Below are positions 1-6,760 of a stretch of DNA of 36,328 bases, one piece after another. The notes below the pieces were generated by a model, which saw nothing but the letters and a program-made list of their open reading frames with translations, did no database searches and was not told where the DNA came from. The DNA is from Anaerolineaceae bacterium UBA5211 (GTDB lineage Bacteria; Chloroflexota; Anaerolineae; Anaerolineales; Anaerolineaceae): assembly GCA_002412595.1 (NCBI GenBank), contig DHVJ01000051.1, forward strand, positions 15,665 to 51,992, in the 5' to 3' direction. Position 1 is the first letter of the stretch, and each line of letters starts with the position of its first letter. The position numbers were made by a program, and so were the translations under genes.

Positions 1-92
1 AATAATTCAATTATCGCAGGTTTTTCGGCCCGGCAGCACTTCCGCTCCTTCCTGGCCTCCCCGATTTTTGCTGATTCCTGCCCCCTCCCGGT

Positions 93-126
93 CTCCCCCA
101 TTTTCGCGCAGCGAAAATAGGGGAGG
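93..126. repeat. CTCCCC hairpin repeat, copy 1
   Basis: This is an inverted repeat in the 168 bases before the first gene. CTCCCC and ATTTTCGC on the left pair with GCGAAAAT and GGGGAG on the right, with one mismatched position inside the stem. The same outer arms with a different inner stem recur at 3936-3970 and 4977-5079, so it is a dispersed repeat family and not a one-off terminator. It lies downstream of the minus-strand hydrolase and could stop its transcripts, but there is no clear T-run. An exact DnaA-box 9-mer (TGTGGATAA) lies nearby at 139-147, isolated and probably chance. Confidence 0.6.
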
Positions 127-168
127 AAATAACCGCTGTGTGGATAAGAAAGTTACAGAAAGAAAAAC

Positions 169-981
169 TTAGAGCGTTTCTTTCAGCCACTTAATGGTAG
201 CGTCCGCGGCCTGGTAAAAGACGCGCGTGTCACGCGTGATGGTTTTGAAAGTGTGGTCACCGCCCTGGATGACGTACATACGCGAGTCGGGGTTCTTGCA
301 GGCCATGACCGTTTGCTCGATGTCCTCTACCGTCATGAAGTCCTCGGTGCCGACGATGGCCAGCAAGGGCGCTTCCATTTTCCCCAATTCCTCGCGGAAA
401 TTGACGGACTCGATGTCCTTCATCCACTGCAAACCCATATAGCGCACGTGACCCGCCCATTCCTTTTCGACAATGCGGGCATAGCCGTTGGCTTCGGCCT
501 CTGCGCGGGCTTCTTGTGGGATGAGAAGCGAAAGCGGCCAGCCGGTGCCGCTGGCCCAGGTGACCACGGACTTGTAACCGGGTTCGTTGGCAGCCGCCAG
601 GTAGGCGTGCAGGCCGCCCTGGCTCCAGCCGATCAGGCCGATGCGCTCGCCGGCCGCCCAATCCATGCCGCGCAGGTATTCGCTGGCTTTGAGGATGTCG
701 GCGCGGGCGTTGGAGAAGTTGAAATCTTTTTCCTGGCCAGTGCTTTCGCCGTGGCCGAGGAAGTCGATGCGGATGCTGGCAATGCCCTCTCGCGCCAGCA
801 TTTTGGCCAGGCGCTTGTAGCTGCCGGCGACTTCGTCTTTCTGCGTGCCGGTGCCGTGCAGCATGACCACGGCCGGAACCGGGTTTTGCGGGCTGGCGGC
901 TGCGGGTTTTTCAACGCGGGCGGGGATATCGTGGTCGCCGTTGGGGATGAAGAGGGTGTGGTCGAAGAGGTGAGTGGGCAT
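169..981 (-). CDS. alpha/beta hydrolase (dienelactone hydrolase/esterase type)
   Basis: A 270-aa cytoplasmic serine hydrolase of the alpha/beta fold; substrate unknown, probably an ester or other small acyl compound. The oxyanion-hole region LHGTG is near residues 41-45, the strand and loop DFLGHGEST follow, and the nucleophile elbow GWSQGG holds the catalytic Ser. A late GTEDF gives the likely acid and GGDHTF the catalytic His, so the triad looks complete and the gene intact. The start is preceded by a purine-rich GAGAG stretch. There is no signal peptide. The gene stands alone, with an AT-rich lipoprotein gene upstream. The family is certain; the exact activity cannot be read from sequence. 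Confidence 0.85.
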   Translation of the reverse strand: MPTHLFDHTLFIPNGDHDIPARVEKPAAASPQNPVPAVVMLHGTGTQKDEVAGSYKRLAKMLAREGIASIRIDFLGHGESTGQEKDFNFSNARADILKASEYLRGMDWAAGERIGLIGWSQGGLHAYLAAANEPGYKSVVTWASGTGWPLSLLIPQEARAEAEANGYARIVEKEWAGHVRYMGLQWMKDIESVNFREELGKMEAPLLAIVGTEDFMTVEDIEQTVMACKNPDSRMYVIQGGDHTFKTITRDTRVFYQAADATIKWLKETL

Positions 982-1132
982 GGGTTCTCTCTTTGTATTT
1001 ATTATCTAAATTTTTAATAGCTAACAGAATAATTTAAATCTAAATTAATATCAAGACTTTATACTAATTCGAGGCAAAGGGATCCGTATTTATCAGTTCT
1101 CTATAATTTTCTCTCTTTACTTAAAAGATAAT

Positions 1133-1900
1133 CTAAGTGTTCCAATCTGTAGGAGTGGCATCTATTAACCACGTCTCTCTTGAATTATCATAAATTAATT
1201 GGAAATATACTCTATCCTCATAGGCCGATCCATTCTTCATTTCATAATGTAAGACAATAATTACTTTTGCTGACTCTCCACTTTGATATCTAATTTCTGA
1301 AGTGGATACTGTAACGCTTGTAACAGTATTCCACCAATCTACATATCCACTATACCCGCCATTGTTATTACCATGGTTCCTATCCTTAAAATCATCAGAT
1401 AAAAGCGACCAAGATTGATCATATTGGTTATTATTTATCAGTGCATAGTAATCCATAATAAATTGTGAGGGATCTTCTTGGGATGTTTTTTGTACAGGAT
1501 TATCAAAATCCCCTTCAATTCTTACCAATTCCAAGTAAATATTTAAGCCAGTTTTCCTTAAGGTGATTTCACTATAATATCCACTTTCAAAACTCACCTC
1601 AAAATCTTGTCCATGCAAATCATAGAAATAATCTTGACCATTCAGCCTTACAGTAAGGGTGTTTTCTACATTAAATTCTTCTGCAGGATTAATAACCAAG
1701 CCAACTCCAAAGGTTCCCAAGGGAGTTGGGATAATACCTAATTCAGGATCAAGAGAAAAATTTATTTCACCTTTTGTATTTACAGAAATTGTTAATGGAA
1801 TAGCATTCGCTCGAAAATAAACATTGCCAGTTACTGAGTGACATGAACTTGCGAGTAGGATTAAAGCAATCGACAAAAAGATAGATTTAAAAAATTTCAT
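1133..1900 (-). CDS. lipoprotein with C-terminal NTF2-like domain
   Basis: A 255-aa predicted lipoprotein. The N-terminus MKFFKSIFLSIALILLASSC is a type II signal peptide with lipobox LASSC, so the mature protein should be membrane anchored outside the cell. Residues about 25-130 are a beta-rich region I do not recognise. Residues about 145-250 (FIMDYYALINNNQYDQSWSL onward) look like an NTF2/SnoaL-like extracellular domain, with the typical helix followed by a sheet ending in WLIDA. A strong ribosome-binding site AGGAGGG lies just upstream of the ATG. The gene is clearly more AT-rich than the hydrolase beside it and rich in Asn, Tyr and Ile codons, which suggests recent acquisition. Ligand and function are unknown. 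Confidence 0.7.
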   Translation of the reverse strand: MKFFKSIFLSIALILLASSCHSVTGNVYFRANAIPLTISVNTKGEINFSLDPELGIIPTPLGTFGVGLVINPAEEFNVENTLTVRLNGQDYFYDLHGQDFEVSFESGYYSEITLRKTGLNIYLELVRIEGDFDNPVQKTSQEDPSQFIMDYYALINNNQYDQSWSLLSDDFKDRNHGNNNGGYSGYVDWWNTVTSVTVSTSEIRYQSGESAKVIIVLHYEMKNGSAYEDRVYFQLIYDNSRETWLIDATPTDWNT

Positions 1901-2030
1901 TCAACCCTCCTAATTTTTCCATTCGATATAGAATAACAAAATATACAACAAACACCAAATAAGTGTAATAAAAAGGATGATCACTATTTGACATCCCGCA
2001 CTTTGATTTAGCGAAGTGAATAAGCTTCAA

Positions 2031-2061
2031 AGTTGGCTTCGACGAGCTCAGCCAACTTTTT
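2031..2061. terminator. Hairpin with T-run
   Basis: AGTTGGCT (2031-2038) pairs with AGCCAACT (2050-2057) around an 11-nt loop containing the common CGACGAGCTC repeat core. A T-run follows on the plus strand. There is no plus-strand gene to terminate, so it may be a remnant, or may serve minus-strand transcripts as a bidirectional hairpin. It sits directly beside the decayed DUF35 3' end. Confidence 0.45.
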
Positions 2062-2070
2062 CTTATCCCA

Positions 2071-2242
2071 AGACCGGGCGGATTTTGTCCCCATAAGCGG
2101 AGGCTGTGCGCCAGCTATAGATCAACATGCCGCGCTCAGCGTCGTCTTCCGATGCGGCGGGAAATAATTTCGACGGGCATGCGGAGCGGACGAGCTGGTC
2201 GTCCAGGTTGGTCAGCTGGCAGTGAAGGTGGGACCTTCGGCC
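2071..2242 (-). pseudogene. Decayed 3' end of a DUF35 (Zn-ribbon/OB-fold) gene, remnant A
   Basis: On the minus strand, pieces in different frames read EGPT, LTNLDDQL, MPVEIISRRI, EDDAERGMLIYSW and GDKIRPVLG. These match, in order, the C-terminal part of the intact DUF35 protein at 5248-5646 (MPVEMVTRRIKEDGDERG, MLIYGYKFRPVLG). At least two frameshifts separate the blocks and there is no N-terminal half, so it is a dead fragment. Its tail carries about eight extra residues between LIY and the final RPVLG compared with the intact gene. Remnant B at 4117-4236 shares that longer tail, so A and B come from a paralogue and are not copies of the neighbouring intact gene. Confidence 0.75.
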
Positions 2243-2312
2243 GGTCTAATTGCCTAACGATCCAGGCAATCAACGCGTTACCACACCAATTTTCTATACC
2301 AAGTGCCCAAAT

Positions 2313-2930
2313 TTATTCTTTACTGATTTGTTGAGCAATTTGCAAAGTGCGATCCGACATGAACGCCAGTCTGCGTTGAATTTCACTTTCTTTGATCAAG
2401 GAATCAAAAAGGTATTCCGTTTCAAATTCAGTTTGGGTGATGACCTCGAAACATGCAACTTTCCGATCCATACTTTTTACTTCATCACTCATAAAAGAGG
2501 GAATCCAGGATGCTCCACTGGATTGGTGCGGTGAGGAGAGCAGAACCGCGCTGATGACCGTTCTGTGTAATTTCTCAACAGGCGCCTCTTTATAAAAAGC
2601 CTGTGTTCTTTGTGAAAAAGCCAGCCACAAAGCAGGAGGCATACCCCCATAGGTTGGCACAAAAAGAAGCAGAATTTCGCTCGACCAGGTTTTTTCCCAT
2701 ATCGCTCGGACATCATCATCGATTGGGCAAGGTGAATCAGCCTTCTTTCGCGGATCAAGGCGCTGCAAGCATTCATATTCACAGCGTTGGCAGGGAGTTA
2801 TGCGATATTCATAAAAATTGACCAGTTCCGTCTCCACGCCACTGGCTGCCAAGCGATCCAATGTGAATTGGGCAAAATCATAACAATTTCCATGTTGTCT
2901 GGCACTAACTACAAGCGCTGTCGCTTTCAT
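2313..2930 (-). CDS. NADPH-dependent FMN reductase / flavodoxin-fold protein
   Basis: A 205-aa protein of the flavodoxin-like superfamily, likely a cytoplasmic FMN-binding oxidoreductase. The N-terminus ALVVSARQHGNCYDFA is the first strand and FMN phosphate loop. A cysteine-containing segment PCQRCEYECL and the following CPIDDDV resemble iron-sulfur flavoproteins and NAD(P)H-dependent oxidoreductases, and PTYGGMPPALW gives the second flavin-binding loop. The start ATG has a weak AGAGG about nine bases upstream. Downstream is DUF35 remnant A; upstream, across about 340 bp, is the DUF1697 gene. The cysteines are fewer and spaced differently from a classical 4Fe-4S motif, so cluster binding is uncertain. 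Confidence 0.7.
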   Translation of the reverse strand: MKATALVVSARQHGNCYDFAQFTLDRLAASGVETELVNFYEYRITPCQRCEYECLQRLDPRKKADSPCPIDDDVRAIWEKTWSSEILLLFVPTYGGMPPALWLAFSQRTQAFYKEAPVEKLHRTVISAVLLSSPHQSSGASWIPSFMSDEVKSMDRKVACFEVITQTEFETEYLFDSLIKESEIQRRLAFMSDRTLQIAQQISKE

Positions 2931-3269
2931 ATTAATGGCCTCTGTTTCAGCTGGATTGGAAGATTTTACAAATTCCCTTGATAGACATTATCGATCATAA
3001 CCCGCTGGATTAAACGTCATTAACCCAAAATTCACTCTTTTTGTAAATAATCAATACATCCATGTGAAGGAGTTTTATTTATCCGATCAGGTATGCTTCA
3101 CAATCGGTGCCCCACACTGCCCTACTTCACCCCGTGCTTCGCTCAGGACAGGCAGACAACCTTCCTCCGGTGGGATGCTTCGCGATTGACGGGTTCAGGC
3201 TGCGTTAACTTCAAAAAAAGGATAGACACTCAAAATGGTTTGTTTATTACTCACATAAACACCTACCCT
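2931..3269. other. Intergenic stretch with degraded REP-like repeat
   Basis: No gene is supported here. The stretch at about 3110-3200 contains CTTCACCCCGTGCTTCGCTC and related words that resemble the CTTCGACAAGCTCAG and TGCTTCGCTCAGG repeat relics found near 2040, 4070 and 5200. I see no promoter or RNA I would defend. Confidence 0.4.
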
Positions 3270-3824
3270 TTAACCCGGTTCCATTTTCTCTATAATTTCC
3301 CGCAGCTTCACGACCGTGTTCCAACTCCGGATGGTCATGGATTTATAGACCGGTGAACCCATGATCTTATTCAGGCGGCTTTTTGTGCGCTGTGCGCTGA
3401 GACGCTGCGAGTATATCACGCCCTCGCCCGGCCAGATGCGATCCACGCCTTCGCGCGGGCTGAACACACTCATCGTTTCGGCTGCATCGATATCCATCAG
3501 GAAGATGGCGTCGCTGTGGTATTGGTCAGGCTGCTCGCCGAATCCCTCAGGCTTGTTGACGACCACGGCCTGAAACTGGGCAGACGTCAGCACCAGAATT
3601 TTGACGAATTCATCATCGAATTTGAAATTCTCGGGAAGGCCTTTTTCAAGGCAATCACGGATCTCATTCGCCGGTTTATCCGATCTTAAGATCACATTGC
3701 CGCTGGCGATATAGGTGGAGACATCCATGAAGCCCTGTTCTTCTAGAAATTTTCTCAGATCCGCCATTGATAAAGCGTTCTTGCCGCCCACATTGATGCC
3801 CCGAATCAAGATTATGTAGGTTTC
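3270..3824 (-). CDS. DUF1697 family protein
   Basis: A 184-aa cytoplasmic protein of the DUF1697 family, whose function is unknown. The diagnostic N-terminus is METYIILIRGINVGGKN, followed by MADLRKFLEEQGF, the TYIASGNVI strand, and the C-terminal segment with SRLNKIMGSPVYKSMTIRSW, which ends in the family's usual NTVVKL. I place the start at the ATG encoding METYI because the family begins there and the eight codons before it (MYAEAEKM) add nothing conserved; a purine-rich GAGG lies upstream. Full length. Its neighbours are unrelated small cargo genes, and no operon is evident. Confidence 0.85.
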   Translation of the reverse strand, partial: ETYIILIRGINVGGKNALSMADLRKFLEEQGFMDVSTYIASGNVILRSDKPANEIRDCLEKGLPENFKFDDEFVKILVLTSAQFQAVVVNKPEGFGEQPDQYHSDAIFLMDIDAAETMSVFSPREGVDRIWPGEGVIYSQRLSAQRTKSRLNKIMGSPVYKSMTIRSWNTVVKLREIIEKMEPG

Positions 3825-3935
3825 CATTTTCTCTGCCTCTGCATACATTTATCTTTACAAATTATTATACAGATGCGAGCATCGGAGCTGAGCCCCCTCA
3901 TGCCATCTCATATTCACTGCACCACCCCCACCTAA

Positions 3936-3970
3936 CCTCCCCCATTTGTGCTGCGCACAAATAGGGGAGG
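3936..3970. repeat. CCTCCCC hairpin repeat, copy 2
   Basis: CCTCCCC plus ATTTGTG pairs with CACAAAT plus GGGGAGG around the loop CTGCG, with one C-A mismatch at the same place as in copy 1. The inner stem differs from copy 1 (ATTTGTG/CACAAAT against ATTTTCGC/GCGAAAAT), so both arms have changed together. It opens a roughly 300-bp block that is collinear with 4977-5345. Confidence 0.7.
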
Positions 3971-3994
3971 AATGGGAGACCTGTTAAAACAAGA

Positions 3995-4014
3995 AGCCCT
4001 CCATCTGGAAGGCT
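3995..4014. terminator. Hairpin terminator remnant beside DUF35 remnant B
   Basis: AGCCCTCC pairs imperfectly with GGAAGGCT. It corresponds in position and sequence to the terminator at 5104-5125 behind the intact DUF35 gene, so this is the matching part of the duplicated block. Confidence 0.5.
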
Positions 4015-4116
4015 ATATTTTTCGAATTTGATGTAGGCTTACGCTCTAATCCTACCTTTGGCTTCGACACCCCACGCTTTGCTCTGGGCAGGAGCTCAGA
4101 CAACATCTTGCTAGCC

Positions 4117-4236
4117 TAAGATCGGGCGGAACTTGTCCCCCGAAAGGGAGGCTGCGCGCTATCCATAGATCAACATGCCGCGCTCGTCGCCATCCTCTTT
4201 AATGCGGCGGGTGACCATTTCAACGGGCCTGTTATT
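4117..4236 (-). pseudogene. Decayed 3' end of a DUF35 gene, remnant B
   Basis: The minus strand reads MVTRRIKEDGDERGMLIYG, a stop, then RAASLSGDKFRPILG. It aligns with the C-terminus of the intact DUF35 protein and even better with remnant A, which has Trp (TGG) where B has TAG. The fragment breaks off abruptly at about 4236, a few bases before the antitoxin gene ends at 4251. There is no N-terminal half and no start, so it is a pseudogene fragment. With the intact gene's 3' end at 5248 it forms a direct repeat around the toxin-antitoxin pair. Confidence 0.8.
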
Positions 4237-4250
4237 ACACACTGGCTACT

Positions 4251-4541
4251 TTAAGTACAAACCACATCCAGGACAGCTTCCGGATGTTTATCCGCCACGC
4301 GCAGCAGCACCATGGCAGGACCTTCAGGAACCCGCCGGCCTTGCTCCCAATTGCGCAGGGTACTGACGCTGATGCCCAGCATGGCAGCGAACTGTTCCTG
4401 AGTCAGGCGATAACGCTCGCGGATCTGTATAATATCCGGACTTTCCAAATGAACCTTATGAGCAGGCTCTTGTTCTCCACGCAGGATGGCACCCCCTTCT
4501 TTTACGCTGGCTACTAATTCAGCAAATAATTCGTCATTCAC
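4251..4541 (-). CDS. Xre-family antitoxin (HigA/NadS-like)
   Basis: A 96-aa DNA-binding antitoxin. The first 35 residues (MNDELFAELVASVKEGGAIL) resemble the toxin-binding N-terminus of HigA/MqsA-like antitoxins. Residues about 37-90 form a helix-turn-helix: IRERYRLTQEQFAAMLGISV followed by STLRNWEQGRRVP. Its ATG overlaps the toxin stop by 4 bp (ATGA), so the two are translationally coupled in the toxin-first order common for higBA. It should bind the palindrome at 4879-4895 and repress the operon. The C-terminus sits directly against DUF35 remnant B. Confidence 0.88.
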   Translation of the reverse strand: MNDELFAELVASVKEGGAILRGEQEPAHKVHLESPDIIQIRERYRLTQEQFAAMLGISVSTLRNWEQGRRVPEGPAMVLLRVADKHPEAVLDVVCT

Positions 4542-4855
4542 GGGTATTCCTCCTTGAGAATATTTCGTAAGATTTTCAACTGATCTTGTGTTAAATCACT
4601 TTGCTTATTTTTGGCATACAAGAAAAGCATCAAGATTTTCTTCTCATTGACTGCCCAATAATAAATTGCTCTTGTGCCTCCACGTTTCCCGTGGCCCCGC
4701 AATGACCAACGGACTTTTCTTAAACCGCCACCACCAGAAATTAAAGGACCTAAACAAGGGTTCAACAATAACGCCATCTGCAATTGATGGTATTCATCAT
4801 CAGTGAGCAATTCATTCACTTGTCGTGTGAAGATAGAAGTTTCGATGATTTCCAT
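4538..4855 (-). CDS. RelE/HigB-type toxin
   Basis: A 105-aa toxin of the RelE/HigB mRNA-interferase superfamily, expected to cleave mRNA on the ribosome when its antitoxin is lost. Visible family features are the N-terminal strand and helix FTRQVNELLTDDEYHQLQ, the glycine-rich segment ISGGGGLRKVRWS, the basic GHGKRGGTRAIYYW strand that carries likely catalytic Arg and Tyr residues, and the terminal KNKQSDLTQDQLKILRNI helix, all typical of the PF06296/HigB2 type. It is first in a two-gene operon with the Xre antitoxin and sits behind a near-consensus promoter at 4876-4904. Length is normal and it appears intact. Confidence 0.88.
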   Translation of the reverse strand: MEIIETSIFTRQVNELLTDDEYHQLQMALLLNPCLGPLISGGGGLRKVRWSLRGHGKRGGTRAIYYWAVNEKKILMLFLYAKNKQSDLTQDQLKILRNILKEEYP

Positions 4856-4875
4856 GTATTTTTGTCAGCATACGC

Positions 4876-4904
4876 ATTGTACGCCAATGGCGTACTTATG
4901 TCAA
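4876..4904 (-). promoter_or_regulatory. Toxin-antitoxin promoter with palindromic operator
   Basis: On the minus strand TTGACA (plus-strand 4899-4904) and TACAAT (4876-4881) are separated by exactly 17 bp. The spacer and -10 box hold a perfect palindrome: GTACGCCA, A, TGGCGTAC (plus-strand 4879-4895). A repressor bound there would block polymerase, which fits autoregulation by the Xre antitoxin or the toxin-antitoxin complex. Confidence 0.8.
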
Positions 4905-4976
4905 GAACGCAATACTCTTTTACGCTCCATTGTATTCTGCGCAAGTGCTGTAATTTTCTTTTCCGTCCCCTCGTGG

Positions 4977-5079
4977 CCTCCCCCATAATGGAGTACACAT
5001 TCCGGTGACAGCTCGAGGCTGTTCCGGAATGTGTATCTCCGCTCTTTGCTCTTGCAAAGAGCTTTGAAAATAGGGGAGG
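4977..5079. repeat. CCTCCCC hairpin repeat, copy 3, with two inserted hairpins
   Basis: The outer arms CCTCCCC and GGGGAGG match copies 1 and 2, but two extra hairpins lie between them. One pairs GGAGTACACATTCCGG (4990-5005) with CCGGAATGTGTATCTCC (5024-5040), closed by ACAGC/GCTGT. The other pairs GCTCTTTGC (5041-5049) with GCAAAGAGC (5054-5062). The whole forms a plausible three-way junction. It lies between the toxin-antitoxin promoter and the end of the DUF35 gene. Confidence 0.65.
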
Positions 5080-5103
5080 AATGGAAGGCTTGTTTAAACA
5101 GAA

Positions 5104-5125
5104 AAGCCTTCGAAATGGAAGGCTT
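5104..5125 (-). terminator. Terminator behind the DUF35 gene
   Basis: AAGCCTTC pairs with GAAGGCTT around a 6-nt loop. On the minus strand the stem is followed by TTTTCTGTTT, a reasonable intrinsic terminator about 125 bases past the DUF35 stop codon. A degraded counterpart lies at 3995-4014. Confidence 0.6.
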
Positions 5126-5247
5126 TATTCTTTGTAGTTGACTTGCGCTTACAATCTGATGTTACTGTTGGCTTCCCCCAGAGGGGGTGCTACGCGATCG
5201 ACGAGCTCAGGGCATGTGCTCACATTTCGACAAGCTCAGTGTTCGCT

Positions 5248-5646
5248 TTACCCCAAGACCGGGCGGAATTTGTAACCGTAGATCAACATGCCGCGCTCGT
5301 CGCCATCCTCTTTGATGCGGCGGGTGACCATTTCGACGGGCATGCCGATGCTGACGGGGGAGTCGCCCAGGTCGGTCAGTTGGGCGGTGACGGTGGGGCC
5401 TTCGGCCAGTTTGACCAGCGCGACGGTGTAGGGCAGGTTGCGCTCAAAGCCGGCTGGGGCGTTGTTCATGACGGTGTAGGAATAGACTTCGCCCTTGCCG
5501 CTGAAGCGGAAGGGTTCCTTGGCCTCGCCACCGCACTCGGGGCAGACGTCGCGGGCCGGGAAAATCTTTGCGTCACAGTGCGGGCAGACCTCGCCCAGCA
5601 AGCCGTAACGTTGTTTTTGTAATCTCCAATGGCGTGGAACTTCCAT
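5248..5646 (-). CDS. DUF35 Zn-ribbon / OB-fold protein
   Basis: A 132-aa protein of the DUF35 family (rubredoxin-like zinc ribbon plus acyl-CoA-associated OB fold). Family members partner with thiolases and HMG-CoA synthases in acyl-CoA metabolism, but no such enzyme is visible here. The zinc ribbon is near residues 21-38 (CPHC...CPEC) and the OB fold follows (GEVYSYTVMNNAPAGFE, LVKLAEGPTVTAQLTDLGD, GMPVEMVTRRI, YGYKFRPV). I choose the ATG of MEVPRHWRLQKQRY because that N-terminus is typical and AAAGGAG stands six bases before it. The gene is intact; decayed 3' ends of a paralogue lie downstream at 4117-4236 and 2071-2242. Confidence 0.88.
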   Translation of the reverse strand: MEVPRHWRLQKQRYGLLGEVCPHCDAKIFPARDVCPECGGEAKEPFRFSGKGEVYSYTVMNNAPAGFERNLPYTVALVKLAEGPTVTAQLTDLGDSPVSIGMPVEMVTRRIKEDGDERGMLIYGYKFRPVLG

Positions 5647-5746
5647 TGCATTCTCCTTTGAATTATTGATATTGGACCTCATTCTATGAGGTTAAAACTA
5701 TCAGAAGCTCTCACATCGGCATCCCCCTTTTTCTCACGTTCACCTT

Positions 5747-5802
5747 TTGACAGGTTGTCAAAGCGGTCTTTTTTTGCTATCTTAATGTTCGTAAATAGAA
5801 CA
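5747..5802. promoter_or_regulatory. Palindromic operator between DUF35 and the phage-like block
   Basis: A 17-bp palindrome TGTTC-N7-GAACA lies at 5786-5802. The same palindrome overlaps the -10 box of the promoter at 22030-22065, and a TGTAC-N7-GTACA variant lies at the pcrA start (30078-30098). On the minus strand TATTTA follows TGTTC exactly where TATAAT does at 22054, so the site may control DUF35. On the plus strand TTGTCA (5756) and TATCTT (5778) could form a weak promoter toward the phage genes. A second small palindrome, TTGAC-N5-GTCAA, lies at 5747-5761. About 150 very GC-rich bases without a gene follow, up to 6000. Confidence 0.5.
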
Positions 5803-6014
5803 ATATTTCTATTTCACACCTCCCCCGCGGGCCGGCGCCCAAACAGGGTCACAAGCCGGGCCGGGGAGCGGCTGGAAACCAAGTAGCCAGACAACGCAGC
5901 GGCACAGCGGCGTGCCCCCTCCCGCGCCGCTGGCGCCCGCCAGGCACCCCTCCACCCGCCCGGGCCGGCCCGCACCAGGGGAAACAACGACAAGGAAAAA
6001 AACATCGAAGTATC

Positions 6015-6401
6015 ATGACAGCCAACAACATTTCAAAACGCAAACGTGGCGGCCAGCCAGGCAACACCAACGCCCTGAAGCACGGGTTTTATTCCCATCG
6101 CTTCAATAACCTGGAACTGGCAGACCTCGGCACCGCTCTGTCCGATGGCCTCACCGATGAGATCGCCCTCCTGCGCGTCATCATCCGCCGCGTTTTCGAA
6201 TATGCCGACGCAGACGCCCAAAGCCTCGACACCTGGTCGCAGGCCCTCAACACGCTGGGCGCCGCTTCCACCCGCCTGGCCGGCTTGCTGCGCACCCAGC
6301 AGCTCATCGCCGGCGACAACGGCGACGTGATCACCGTCTTATCTCAAGCCATCGGAGAGGTAGCCCATGACCTTGGACTCAGCGACCCCGCTGGAAATTA
6401 A
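6015..6401 (+). CDS. Putative phage small terminase subunit
   Basis: A 128-aa protein. The N-terminal segment KRGGQPGNTNALKHGFYS is the hallmark of a widespread group of phage small-terminase and adjacent DNA-packaging proteins. The rest is helical (LADLGTALSDGLTDEIALLR, TWSQALNTLGAASTRLAGLL), consistent with an oligomerising DNA-recognition subunit that brings viral DNA to the large terminase. It is the first gene of the plus-strand phage block and lies one gene upstream of the large terminase, the usual order. The start has only a weak purine-rich stretch upstream. It could also be an uncharacterised packaging helper. No integrase or repressor precedes it. Confidence 0.7.
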   Translation: MTANNISKRKRGGQPGNTNALKHGFYSHRFNNLELADLGTALSDGLTDEIALLRVIIRRVFEYADADAQSLDTWSQALNTLGAASTRLAGLLRTQQLIAGDNGDVITVLSQAIGEVAHDLGLSDPAGN

Positions 6402-6439
6402 ACGCGCCCTCTCCACCATCTGCGTAGAAATGGGATTCT

Positions 6440-6748
6440 ATGGACGATTTGCAAGCTCAACTCTTGACCGAGCAATTCAACCGCCTGAAAGACAGCATCG
6501 AGTCGCGCTTTCGGCGGATCGAGAAAGAACTCGAACACCACGACACACTGGAAACTGAGAAGATGAACTTCATCCGCAACCAGCTGCAGGAGATCCAGAG
6601 CGACGTCGCCGACCACGAGAACCGCATCCGCACCATCGACGACGCTGTGATCTCCGGAAAAACCACCACCACACTCATCCAAGCCGGACAGGCCGCCCTT
6701 ACCCTGATCGCTTCCGCGATCGCTGCCTGGCTCGGGGGGAAGAAGTGA
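6440..6748 (+). CDS. Coiled-coil protein with C-terminal membrane segment
   Basis: A 102-aa protein. Residues about 1-65 (LLTEQFNRLKDSIESRFRRI, QLQEIQSDVADHENRIRTID) are charged and heptad-like, predicting a coiled coil. Residues about 78-98 (AGQAALTLIASAIAAWLGG) form one hydrophobic segment ending in lysines. This resembles XhlA-type haemolysin/holin-like proteins and other small phage membrane proteins, so a lysis-associated role is possible but not shown. It sits between the two terminase genes. A short overlapping reading frame at 6367 has a good ribosome-binding site (GGAGAGG) and could be a translated leader or an upstream frame of this gene. Confidence 0.55.
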   Translation: MDDLQAQLLTEQFNRLKDSIESRFRRIEKELEHHDTLETEKMNFIRNQLQEIQSDVADHENRIRTIDDAVISGKTTTTLIQAGQAALTLIASAIAAWLGGKK

Positions 6749-6760
6749 GCACCTTCACAC

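Noticed and set aside
139..147. Exact DnaA box near the left edge
   Set aside because: Single and isolated; one exact 9-mer in 36 kb is expected by chance roughly a quarter to half of the time.
253..1017. A 254-codon plus-strand frame across the hydrolase gene
   Set aside because: It is antisense to a clear alpha/beta hydrolase with a full catalytic triad and shows only low-complexity Ala/Gly/Val/Phe content without motifs.
2152..2334. Short plus-strand frame across DUF35 remnant A
   Set aside because: It is antisense to the remnant and has no protein character.
5647..6110. Left attachment site matching the guaA 3' end
   Set aside because: Only TATTCCCA near 6090, inside the small terminase gene, matches; too short to claim an att repeat.
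6367..6558. A 63-codon frame overlapping the coiled-coil gene, with a good GGAGAGG site
   Set aside because: The first 25 codons look plausible but the remainder is an out-of-frame shadow of the coiled-coil gene. Kept only as a possible leader or frameshift upstream of 6440.
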